Assembly: GCF_001939735.1 (NCBI RefSeq)
Contig: NZ_MJIL01000052.1
Coordinates: 3,147 to 60,414 of the forward strand
DNA length: 57,268 bases
Reading direction: 5' to 3'
From: Photobacterium proteolyticum
Lineage (GTDB): Bacteria > Pseudomonadota > Gammaproteobacteria > Enterobacterales > Vibrionaceae
Notes under the pieces: generated by a model
Database searches by the model: none
What the model saw: only the letters and a program-made list of their open reading frames with translations
Told to the model about the DNA's origin: nothing
Made by a program: the position numbers and the translations under genes
Part shown: positions 1-7,804 of the stretch, one piece after another
How the letters are laid out: each line of letters opens with the position of its first letter
Position numbering within the stretch: the first letter of the stretch is position 1

Positions 1-110
1 GGCTTTTTTCGTTTAACGCTCCCGAAAATGCTGCGCATTTTTTCGCGCAACTAGGCGTCCCCGCCGGAATGCCGGACCATCGAGCCCCCGTCCGCTCCGC
101 CACTACACTG

Positions 111-142
111 AAGCCTCGTCAGAAATGACGAGGCTTTTTTGT
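111..142 (+). terminator. Rho-independent terminator of an upstream RNA or gene
   Basis: A perfect 10-bp stem (AAGCCTCGTC / GACGAGGCTT) with a 6-base loop is followed by a T run on the plus strand. It must end a plus-strand transcript that begins left of the window. The bases just before it (positions 80-102) end in CCGCTCCGCCA, which resembles a tRNA-Ser 3' end, but I could not fold matching T and acceptor arms. Confidence 0.8.
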
Positions 143-189
143 ATGCGTTGAGTTAGGGTTCGCCCTACGGTCGAAATTCATTAAATACT

Positions 190-1095
190 TTAACTTGCTT
201 CGATTGGTTTTGATTGTGGCTTTTGTATCGCGATAGCCTGCATAACGCCAGAGGCCATGATTACCATACAACCTGCCAGTTGGAGTGGGCTGAGAGCTTG
301 GCCGAAGAGCAGCCAGGCCAGCGAAACGACAGCAATGGGCTCGAGATAAGACAGGGTGCCGAAAGTGGCTGAAGGTAGTTCTCGAAGAGCGATGACGGCA
401 AACAGGATGGCCAGGAAGCCGGGGATCAGCCCCGCTATTGCCAGCCAGGCCCACTGAGTCAGTGCTATCGATTCATCTTGCGCCAGCATAAACGGCAATA
501 TGCAGGCGGCACCGACCATCAGTTGATACCAGCTGCGGGTAAAGACATGAACGTGCGGCGGAATAGAGCGATTGATCAAGATAAAGCCGCTATAACACAC
601 CATTGCAAGAACGGCGTACAGCATACCGAGTGCATCTTGCGAGCCTGTCCCGAACTCAAGCTTAAATTCCATCATCATGGCAAAGCCCAATAAGGCAAGC
701 AGGATCAGACCAACAGACTGCATATTTAACTTTTCTGAAAACAAAAAATGGGCCGAGACCGAAGCGACGACGGGAGCCAGGTAAATCGTCATGATAGCAT
801 TGGCCATGCTGGTATAGCTCATGGCCTGAATGTAAAAAACGATGAAGCCGGCAAGTAAGCCACCGTTGATTATGACTTGCCAGGAAGGCCAGCAGTTAAG
901 GAGCGCGAGTTTTTTATCAATCGCTAAATAGCCCAGCATGATGAGTCCGCCGAGAAAGAGACGAAAGAAGGTCACTGTTTCTGAGCTGAGGTTCGCATAA
1001 ACGGCAATGGTACCGATAGTGCCCATAAATACGGCTGACAAAGCAGCTAGCACTAGATAGGGGGCTGTGTTGTTAGTCGATTTATCAAAGCTCAT
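190..1095 (-). CDS. EamA/DMT-superfamily inner-membrane transporter
   Basis: A 301-residue polytopic protein with about ten hydrophobic segments arranged as two EamA repeats (roughly residues 14-145 and 155-290), the usual size and layout for the drug/metabolite transporter superfamily. Members export amino acids, metabolites or drugs, and the substrate cannot be read from sequence. The ATG at 1093-1095 is preceded by a strong GGAGAAGGA ribosome-binding site. It is divergent from the response-regulator gene at 1329, with a shared 230-base gap. The family call is firm and the substrate is unknown. Confidence 0.9.
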   Translation of the reverse strand: MSFDKSTNNTAPYLVLAALSAVFMGTIGTIAVYANLSSETVTFFRLFLGGLIMLGYLAIDKKLALLNCWPSWQVIINGGLLAGFIVFYIQAMSYTSMANAIMTIYLAPVVASVSAHFLFSEKLNMQSVGLILLALLGFAMMMEFKLEFGTGSQDALGMLYAVLAMVCYSGFILINRSIPPHVHVFTRSWYQLMVGAACILPFMLAQDESIALTQWAWLAIAGLIPGFLAILFAVIALRELPSATFGTLSYLEPIAVVSLAWLLFGQALSPLQLAGCMVIMASGVMQAIAIQKPQSKPIEAS

Positions 1096-1122
1096 TCTGC
1101 ATCCTTCTCCTGCAATGGTGTT

Positions 1123-1168
1123 ATACCCAAGTCATTATTCTTGCGCGTCTGGTGCTGCTTGGGGATAT
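1123..1168. repeat. Imperfect palindromic intergenic repeat (TATACCCAAG type)
   Basis: ATACCCAAG at 1123-1131 faces CTTGGGGATAT at 1158-1168. It is a degenerate relative of the perfect palindrome at 34313-34347. It lies in the gap between the divergent EamA and response-regulator genes. The remainder of this gap (1169-1328) is AT-rich and should hold the regulator's promoter, which I could not place exactly. Confidence 0.5.
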
Positions 1169-1328
1169 GTCCTGTTCAGATGGCTATCATACGGTCAATT
1201 ATTAAAATTGCTATTGAAGCGCACGTCTAGTTACTGTTTTTTGCTCTTACGATTTACAACTCAATGATTTTAAGTAAGATATGCATTAATATTGAACATT
1301 GTACAATTGATGCCAGATGTAAGATCGA

Positions 1329-2048
1329 ATGATGAAAATAGTATTAGTGGAAGATGACTTCAGCTTTAGGACCCAGCAAGAAAGCTACTTCACTCAGCAC
1401 GGGTACGAAGTGGTTCCTTCGACCGAGTCATCGGCAGCCGAGTTAGTCAAAGCATTGCAACCAGAGATTGTTATCATTGGTCTTGCCAACCCCGGATGTG
1501 ACAGTTTGGGCCTATGTCGTCAGATCAGGCCGCATGTATCGAGTAAAATTTTGTTGTTAACCCCTTTTGAAGATGACATCGAACATGTGGCAGCCCTGGA
1601 AATCGGTGCTGATGACTTTATTCAAAAGCCAGTGTCACTTCGGGTTCTGCTGGCCCGGATCCGGGCCCTGCTACGCCGTAAGCAGTTTGATAAACCAGAG
1701 AAAAGCGCAACGGGGCGAAAGAAAGTTGACATTTGTAATGATCAGCTTGTTTGTGGATCTCTGAAGCTAAACAATGCACGCAAATGTTGTATGTTGGGAA
1801 CCGAGATGGTGGCATTGACCGGATCTGAGTTTGATTTGCTGTGGTTGTTGGCCTCGCGATCAGATGAGGTGTTATCTCGCGATTTTTTGGTCAAGACGAT
1901 TCGGGGCATAGATTACGACGGTGTAGATCGCACCATTGATAACAAGATAGTGACCTTGCGCAAAAAGCTTGGTGATACGCCGTCGTTCCCAAGGAAAATC
2001 ATCACCGTCAGAAGCAAAGGGTACTTATTTACGCCAGACAGTTGGTAG
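1329..2048 (+). CDS. RstA-like OmpR-family response regulator lacking the phospho-acceptor Asp
   Basis: The 239-residue protein has a receiver domain (about 3-115) and a winged-helix OmpR-type DNA-binding domain (about 140-237). The C-terminus (RTIDN, LRKKL, SKGYLF) closely resembles E. coli RstA. Acidic residues E8/D9/D10, switch T78 and K100 are present, but the position that should be the phosphorylated Asp is Gly51 (VIIGLANPG where DxxLPG is expected). It is therefore probably a pseudo-receiver controlled by something other than a histidine kinase, and no kinase gene is adjacent. It ends about 30 bases before the large envelope-peptidase gene and is likely cotranscribed with it. The start is ATG 1329 or 1332, with a weak ribosome site. 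Confidence 0.88.
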   Translation: MMKIVLVEDDFSFRTQQESYFTQHGYEVVPSTESSAAELVKALQPEIVIIGLANPGCDSLGLCRQIRPHVSSKILLLTPFEDDIEHVAALEIGADDFIQKPVSLRVLLARIRALLRRKQFDKPEKSATGRKKVDICNDQLVCGSLKLNNARKCCMLGTEMVALTGSEFDLLWLLASRSDEVLSRDFLVKTIRGIDYDGVDRTIDNKIVTLRKKLGDTPSFPRKIITVRSKGYLFTPDSW

Positions 2049-2078
2049 TGTGCCGAAAAACAATCAAGGTTGAAGAAG

Positions 2079-4940
2079 ATGTTAGGGAAAATATTGAAAC
2101 GCACGCTATTAGGGATAATGGTTAGCGCGGGCCTGTCGATGACAGCTGTCGCGGCACCCGTCGGGTGGGATGAAGCTGGAAAAGAGTGGTTAAGCCAGCA
2201 ATCTGCGCATTTTTCGGTGCATTTTGTTGAAGGTCATGAACAAAGCGCCGCCAGAGTACTCGATATTGCCGAGCGGGTGCGCCGTGAGCAATTGCCATTT
2301 TTTCAGTCAGCACCGCAAACCAGAACTGAAATTGTATTGGTTGATGATTTCGATTTTTCTAATGGCTGGGCTACCCCGTTACCTTTTGCCCAGATCCGTT
2401 TGTTTATGAGCCCGCCTGAGGACGGCGGTGATCTGGCGACCAGTGATGACTGGCTCCATCTGTTGATCCGCCATGAATACGCTCACATTATGCATATGGA
2501 GCTAGCCACTGGGGCACCTAAGGTGCTGCAGAATGTATTCGGGCGCCAGGCTTTTTTCTTTCCCCATGCCTTAACCCCTTCTTTGTTGCTAGAAGGCCTG
2601 GCGGTGTATTTGGAAACCAATGAGGAGTTGGGTTACGGACGGCTTCAGAGCAGCCAATATGCCATGAAGATGCGTATGGAGGTGGCCAGCGGTGAACTTA
2701 AAGATTTGGAACAGGTTGCGGTGGCTAACAGAGAGTGGCCGCTGGGATACCAATATCTTTATGGTGCTTACTTTATTCAATACCTGTCAGAGACTTATGG
2801 CGAACAGAAGGTTCAGGCCTTTCTGACAGGCTATAGTCGCCGGATCATCCCGTATTTCTTGCTCAACCGCACGGCCAGACAGTCATTTGGCAAAGACTTT
2901 AACGCGTTATGGCTAGATTTTCAGGCCTACCTGGAGAAGGAGTTTGCCCCTCAACTGGCCCAGCTAAAGCAGCATTCCGTGTCTGGTAAAGAAGTTGGTA
3001 AAGAAACAGGTAAGGAGCTGCAGCCAACGCCGTATCTTCAGGTGGTGGCACATAGCCAAAGCGGCCTGCTGGTCAATCACAACAATGGGGAGGACCGTCC
3101 GGAGATAGCAACGCTTGATCCGGAAAATGGTGAGTGGACATCGTTAACGGCCAGCAAGGATATTACCGCAATGTCATCGCATCCTCAGTCTGGGCTGGCT
3201 GCTTCACGTCTTGTTCATTATGCCGATGGCAGAAGCTACAACGATTTGTTCCTATATCGTGATGGCCAGTGGCAGCAACTGACCGAGCGCCAGCGTTTTC
3301 GTCATGTACGCTGGATGCCTGATGGCAAACAGCTTATCGCCAGTCGTAAGGTAGCGGGTGTCAGCGAACTATGGTTGGTGGATGCCCAGTCTATTGATCA
3401 GGCCCAGGCGCCAGTTCGTATTTGGCGCGGTGATTCGGAAACGGTGCTAGGGACTTTCGACATCTCGCCGACAGGCAATGATCTGGTGGCGGCGGTGAAA
3501 CGACCTCGGCAAGGCTGGAACCTAGAGATGCTGAGCCTTGATAGCAAGACATGGCAACCGATAACAGATACCAAAGCGGCTGAAAGCAGTCCGAGCTATC
3601 TCCCTGATGGCCGTATTCTGTATAGCGCCGATTATGAAGGTGTGTTTGATGTTTATGTGCTTGATCAAAGCCGTGGTGAAGTTGAACAGTGGACGCGTGA
3701 GCTCGGCGGTGCGCTACGGCCTGTCTGGCAGCCTGGCACCGGGCTGGTTTATCAGGCCTATGAGATAGAAGGATACCAGTTGCGTTATTTGCCGACCCCT
3801 CGCGTACTCTCGACTCAGCCTATTGAAACTCTGCAGGGCCGCTATGACTACCCGCCGGTCGTTGAGCAGGTGGTCGAAAAGAGCGAGCCTGAAGCCTATA
3901 GCCCATGGTCAACACTCAGACCACATAATTGGTTGCCGCTTGTATACATAGATGACGCCAGAACCCAGATTGGCGCACTGACCTTTGGCTCAGATGCCCT
4001 GGGACGCCATAACTACCAGCTGGCGGCAACATGGGATTTCGATAACGAGCTGGTTGATGCCAATCTTGTGTATCAGTATGACAACCGCTGGATGGCCGTA
4101 TTAAGCAGTAGTCATGATTACGACAAGATGACCTTTGAGGGCCGCAGTGACTACCGGATTACCCGTGATGACTATTTTGTGTTGCAACGTAATCACATCG
4201 TAACGGCTTTTGAAGATCAGCTCAGCCTGCATGCCGGCGGGGTGCTTGATAAAGAGAGCCTTGTATCCCAACCTGACTTTGCCAGCATGATTGCGTTCAG
4301 GGAAACCAACGAAACGCTGGCGGGGCTGGCAGTAACATTTGATAACCGCGAAGCATACCTCAATGTTCCGGGTATCGGCTGGGGGCATTACCTGGATGTG
4401 GTGGCTGAAACTAACGCCTTGTTTGACAGCGACTATGATGGTCAGAAGTATCAGGCCCAATGGAAGGGAACCTGGGACCTGCCGGGAAGAACGACCCTGA
4501 CGGCAAGGTTGGGGGGCGGCTATGCTGACGATGATGCCAAGCGTTTCCGTCTTGGCGGGAAAGACTTATTCGAGGAATCCCGCCTGTTTGGCCGCGATAC
4601 GCAAGCATTGCGGGGGTACGATGATTCCGTCCAGCGAGGTCAACGCTATGCGACTCAAAGGTTGGAGCTGGAAACCTGGCTTGGACGAATTGAGCGTAAC
4701 TGGTCGTTGTATCCGGTGGGTGTCGGTGATGTGTCAGGCTCGGTTTTTGTCGATTCTGGGGCTGCCTGGGATTCCGGGGACGATCACAAGCAGCTAACCG
4801 GTGTCGGCGCGCAAATTACGATTGAGGTTGAGCTAGGCTACAACCTGACATTGCCGATGACGCTGGGTTATGCCCATGGACTTGATAGCAATCTGGGTAA
4901 AGACGAAGTGTATTTCACGGTATCAGGCAGCTTGTGGTAA
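2079..4940 (+). CDS. Exported peptidase-MA-like / beta-propeller / outer-membrane barrel protein
   Basis: The protein has about 953 residues. A signal peptide (cleavage near AVA-AP, about residue 26) is followed by a gluzincin-type peptidase segment with HEYAH (about 132-136) and a downstream EGLAVY Glu some 37 residues later, as expected for the third zinc ligand. The middle (about 310-600) has repeated TolB/WD40-like propeller blades (SPTGND, LPDGRILYS). The last 320 residues look like a BamA/surface-antigen barrel ending in an aromatic residue. An in-frame TTG lies at 2070, but AAGG at 2066-2069 is ideally spaced for the ATG at 2079. I infer an outer-membrane protein with a periplasmic catalytic part; its substrate is unknown. 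It is probably cotranscribed with the regulator upstream. Confidence 0.85.
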   Translation: MLGKILKRTLLGIMVSAGLSMTAVAAPVGWDEAGKEWLSQQSAHFSVHFVEGHEQSAARVLDIAERVRREQLPFFQSAPQTRTEIVLVDDFDFSNGWATPLPFAQIRLFMSPPEDGGDLATSDDWLHLLIRHEYAHIMHMELATGAPKVLQNVFGRQAFFFPHALTPSLLLEGLAVYLETNEELGYGRLQSSQYAMKMRMEVASGELKDLEQVAVANREWPLGYQYLYGAYFIQYLSETYGEQKVQAFLTGYSRRIIPYFLLNRTARQSFGKDFNALWLDFQAYLEKEFAPQLAQLKQHSVSGKEVGKETGKELQPTPYLQVVAHSQSGLLVNHNNGEDRPEIATLDPENGEWTSLTASKDITAMSSHPQSGLAASRLVHYADGRSYNDLFLYRDGQWQQLTERQRFRHVRWMPDGKQLIASRKVAGVSELWLVDAQSIDQAQAPVRIWRGDSETVLGTFDISPTGNDLVAAVKRPRQGWNLEMLSLDSKTWQPITDTKAAESSPSYLPDGRILYSADYEGVFDVYVLDQSRGEVEQWTRELGGALRPVWQPGTGLVYQAYEIEGYQLRYLPTPRVLSTQPIETLQGRYDYPPVVEQVVEKSEPEAYSPWSTLRPHNWLPLVYIDDARTQIGALTFGSDALGRHNYQLAATWDFDNELVDANLVYQYDNRWMAVLSSSHDYDKMTFEGRSDYRITRDDYFVLQRNHIVTAFEDQLSLHAGGVLDKESLVSQPDFASMIAFRETNETLAGLAVTFDNREAYLNVPGIGWGHYLDVVAETNALFDSDYDGQKYQAQWKGTWDLPGRTTLTARLGGGYADDDAKRFRLGGKDLFEESRLFGRDTQALRGYDDSVQRGQRYATQRLELETWLGRIERNWSLYPVGVGDVSGSVFVDSGAAWDSGDDHKQLTGVGAQITIEVELGYNLTLPMTLGYAHGLDSNLGKDEVYFTVSGSLW

Positions 4941-5085
4941 ACGTCTAATTTCAGAGAATGGCTCGCTACAAGTCATTGGCATAAGCCTAATATCACTATA
5001 CTGATAACAGTTTCCATTGCGTGAGCCGTAGAATGAAAACGGTCTGTCAGGTTTGTGACATTGGGTTAGTCCAAGGTTGCCGAGG

Positions 5086-6246
5086 ATGAAAATCCTGTAT
5101 CTGAGCTATTTCTCGCCACCGCATTTGCATGCCAGTGCAAATCGAAGCTTGTGTTTTGCTCAATATCTCGCCCGGGCGGGTTGTGAGATCCAGCTGGTGA
5201 GAGAGCAAGACACACTACGATATGGGAAAAGGGAAAAGCAGAACTGTTGGCAGCATGACACTCTGATTACTAACCAGGCCGTGGCTTCATGGAACATTGA
5301 GTGGTTATGGCGTCGGGAGCAGGATATGCGCTGGGGCTGGATCATTCCGAGCTTATTGCAATGCTGCCGGCAAATTATATCTAATCGGCCAGATGTCATT
5401 ATGGTGAGTTGTCCGCCGTTTAGCAGTGCAATGGTTGGTTACTATCTGTCGCGATGGTTCGACTTGCCACTGGTGCTGGATTTTCGAGATGGCTGGTCGC
5501 GTGCCAGTTATTTTGCCAAAGGATGCATATCGCGCTGGGAAAAGTCTGCATTGAGGCAGGCAACCAGGCTGGTTGTCACCTCGCAATCAGACTGGATCGC
5601 CTATCAACGTCTGGCCGGGAAAGACAAGGTTGTCTGGATACCTCATAGTTATGATTTTACTCTTGATCATGCTTCCGAAAAACATGCGTCGTTTACTCTC
5701 GGTTACTGCGGAACCTGGGATAGCTTCCGTCGCTCGGCAAAAGGGATTTTGAGCCAGCTGGCTAAGGTTTCGTTTCCAGTTCGGTTTATCAATATTGGTC
5801 ATTACCAGCCGGGATTTTCCAGACTGGTCGACGATTATGGCCTTACTGAATCAGTAGTCATGACTGGACCGGTAGATAAAGAGCAGGTCAGAGGGGCGCT
5901 GAGTCAGTGTGATGCCTTGTTTATTCAAAATGGCCCGCCGGATCGCGGTAAGAAAGATACTCACCTGGCTGCCAAGGCGATAGATTATGTTGCCAGTGGT
6001 AGGCCAATACTGGCCGAACTGCCAGAGGGAGAAACACTGAGCTTTCTGCGACGATATGCCGGACAACTCTATGAAGTGAGTACCGGGGATCCGGCAGCCT
6101 ATCAGCAGCAGCTACATGCAATGTACCAACAATGGCAGCAACACCCGCAACAGGTGTATCGCTCCAGTGACGAGTTCTATCAGGCTTTTGATGCCCGGGT
6201 ACTAGCCAGCCGGTTATACAGGATTTTAGATGAAGCACGAGCATAA
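5086..6246 (+). CDS. GT-B glycosyltransferase (family 4-like)
   Basis: The protein has about 386 residues and two Rossmann-like halves. The N-terminal half has the acceptor-side pattern LVLDFRDGW common in family-4-like sugar transferases. The C-terminal half has GYCGTWD, a TGPV strand and a KAIDYVASGRPILA donor-binding segment. It probably transfers a sugar from an activated donor to a cell-surface glycan. It stands alone, without neighbouring polysaccharide genes. TTG 5077 is possible, but AAGG at 5073-5076 is well spaced for ATG 5086. Its stop codon lies inside the left arm of the dyad at 6245-6312. Confidence 0.8.
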   Translation: MKILYLSYFSPPHLHASANRSLCFAQYLARAGCEIQLVREQDTLRYGKREKQNCWQHDTLITNQAVASWNIEWLWRREQDMRWGWIIPSLLQCCRQIISNRPDVIMVSCPPFSSAMVGYYLSRWFDLPLVLDFRDGWSRASYFAKGCISRWEKSALRQATRLVVTSQSDWIAYQRLAGKDKVVWIPHSYDFTLDHASEKHASFTLGYCGTWDSFRRSAKGILSQLAKVSFPVRFINIGHYQPGFSRLVDDYGLTESVVMTGPVDKEQVRGALSQCDALFIQNGPPDRGKKDTHLAAKAIDYVASGRPILAELPEGETLSFLRRYAGQLYEVSTGDPAAYQQQLHAMYQQWQQHPQQVYRSSDEFYQAFDARVLASRLYRILDEARA

Positions 6247-6312
6247 AAAATACGGCCATTCAGCCAACAGAGAGTGTGGGAGTCTTTCTGCTGTTAGCGG
6301 CTGAAGGCCGTA
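6245..6312 (-). terminator. Large dyad acting as terminator of the RND operon
   Basis: ATACGGCC plus CAGCC pair with GGCTG plus GGCCGTAT, and an inner AACAG/CTGTT pairing extends the stem. Read on the minus strand, the stem is followed by TTTTTT, so it terminates the efflux operon ending at 6338. It also overlaps the stop codon of the convergent glycosyltransferase gene. Confidence 0.75.
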
Positions 6313-6337
6313 TGGAGTAATGTGATGTGGCTGAAAG

Positions 6338-7804
6338 TTACTGCAGTTCCCAGTCGCCTCCCAATGCCTTGCTCAGACCGGTAGCCAGATTGGCGGTCTG
6401 CAGTTTCGCAGCAATGACCCGATCAGCCATCATATGCTGCTGGCGTTGGGCATCCAGTACCGTCAGGTAGTCAACCAAACCGGCAGCATACAGCGACTTG
6501 GCTTTCTTGACGGCTTTATCCGTTTCGGCTTTGGATTCCAGAACCAAGGCCTGGTATTGCTGGCTGTTACCGTAGCCGTATAGCAGGGTTTCTACCTCGC
6601 CAATGGCCCCGTTTACGGTATGTTGATAAGACAGGGCACTGCTTTTAAAGCGCGCCTCCTGAATGTCGATGAGGGCCTCGTTGCGACCGCCGTCAAACAG
6701 GTTCCAGCTCACGCCGATATTGGCAATCCAGGCTGCCGAATCACTGCTGAACAGGTCGTCAAAATCCTTGGCTAGCACGCCCGGAGCACCGGTGAGGTAG
6801 AATTTCGGATACTGGTTGGCGATGGCCGCACCGAGCTCGGCGTTGACTGCAGCCATTTCCCGTTCGGCTATGCGAATATCAGGTCTGCGCTGGAGCAAAT
6901 CGGAAGGCAGGCCGGTTGGAATGATCCCGCTAAGCTCAGGAACTGGCTGAGAAGCTGAAAGCAACTGGCTTTGGCTGAGACGGGCCTTCATCCCTGCAGG
7001 TGTTTCGCCCAATAAGATAGCCAACCTTTGCTGGTGGACACTCTCGGCGGTTTGCAACTGGGGGATCACAGACTTTGTTGCTGCCAGCATCGCTTTGGCC
7101 CGGGCAAGATCCAGCTCGGAGCCGTAACCGCTTCTGAGCATCTTCTCGATCAGCGTAAGCGTTTCTTCCTGATCGCGTACCATGCCTGCGGCAATTGCCT
7201 TTCGTGCCTGAGCACCGCGCATCTGCAGGTAGTTATGGATCACGTCTGAGGTGATCATCGTCGTCAATCCCTCGCGGAATATATCAGCCTGTTCTTTGCG
7301 GATAGCGGCCGCCTGGGCCTGTTTGTCGATGCGACCGAACAGATCCATTTCCCAGGCGATGGTAGCACCGGCATGAAAGGCTTCCTGGCTGGAGTCGATC
7401 AGCGCAGTGCCAAGCGGGTTGTTGGTTGATACGACCGGCCCGAGCAGGGGATCATTCTCACTCAATCCAAATGATGAGTAACCGGCGCCCAGGCTGATTG
7501 TCGGTACCTTGAATGACTCCACTACATTTTGGTAGGCCTGAGCCGCTTTAATACGCTCGGCAGCAATTTGCAGCGGAATGTTCTGATGCTGGGCATCGGC
7601 GACCAGCTGGTTCAGCATGGTGTCATTGAACTGATACCACCAAGGGCTGGTATTTGCCAATACCGCCTGCTGGCTGGTGCCGGCCGTTTGCTGGTACAGG
7701 TACTCAGTGTCTAGTGTCTGCTTCGGCGGCTGGTAGTCCGGCCCGGCGGCACAGCCTGATAGTATAAGAGCAGCAGCGATGAGGGAGAGTTTATGCAGTT
7801 TCAT
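6338..7804 (-). CDS. RND efflux outer-membrane factor lipoprotein (NodT/OprM family)
   Basis: A 488-residue TolC-like channel subunit. The N-terminal signal ends in a lipobox (LSGC), then GPDYQPP, typical of the NodT/OprM family. The body shows the duplicated helical-hairpin pattern (APGVLAKDF, VSWNLFDGGR). It should form the outer-membrane exit duct for the pump encoded immediately upstream. Its start overlaps the pump gene by 14 bases, implying translational coupling, and it is the last gene of the operon. Confidence 0.93.
   Translation of the reverse strand: MKLHKLSLIAAALILSGCAAGPDYQPPKQTLDTEYLYQQTAGTSQQAVLANTSPWWYQFNDTMLNQLVADAQHQNIPLQIAAERIKAAQAYQNVVESFKVPTISLGAGYSSFGLSENDPLLGPVVSTNNPLGTALIDSSQEAFHAGATIAWEMDLFGRIDKQAQAAAIRKEQADIFREGLTTMITSDVIHNYLQMRGAQARKAIAAGMVRDQEETLTLIEKMLRSGYGSELDLARAKAMLAATKSVIPQLQTAESVHQQRLAILLGETPAGMKARLSQSQLLSASQPVPELSGIIPTGLPSDLLQRRPDIRIAEREMAAVNAELGAAIANQYPKFYLTGAPGVLAKDFDDLFSSDSAAWIANIGVSWNLFDGGRNEALIDIQEARFKSSALSYQHTVNGAIGEVETLLYGYGNSQQYQALVLESKAETDKAVKKAKSLYAAGLVDYLTVLDAQRQQHMMADRVIAAKLQTANLATGLSKALGGDWELQ

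Noticed and set aside
1..110. Possible tRNA or tmRNA 3' end at the left edge (CCGCTCCGCCA before a terminator)
   Set aside because: The acceptor-like end and discriminator G suggest tRNA-Ser, but the preceding bases do not form a T arm and no matching 5' acceptor (GGAGCGG) is in the window. A degraded copy or chance match cannot be separated.
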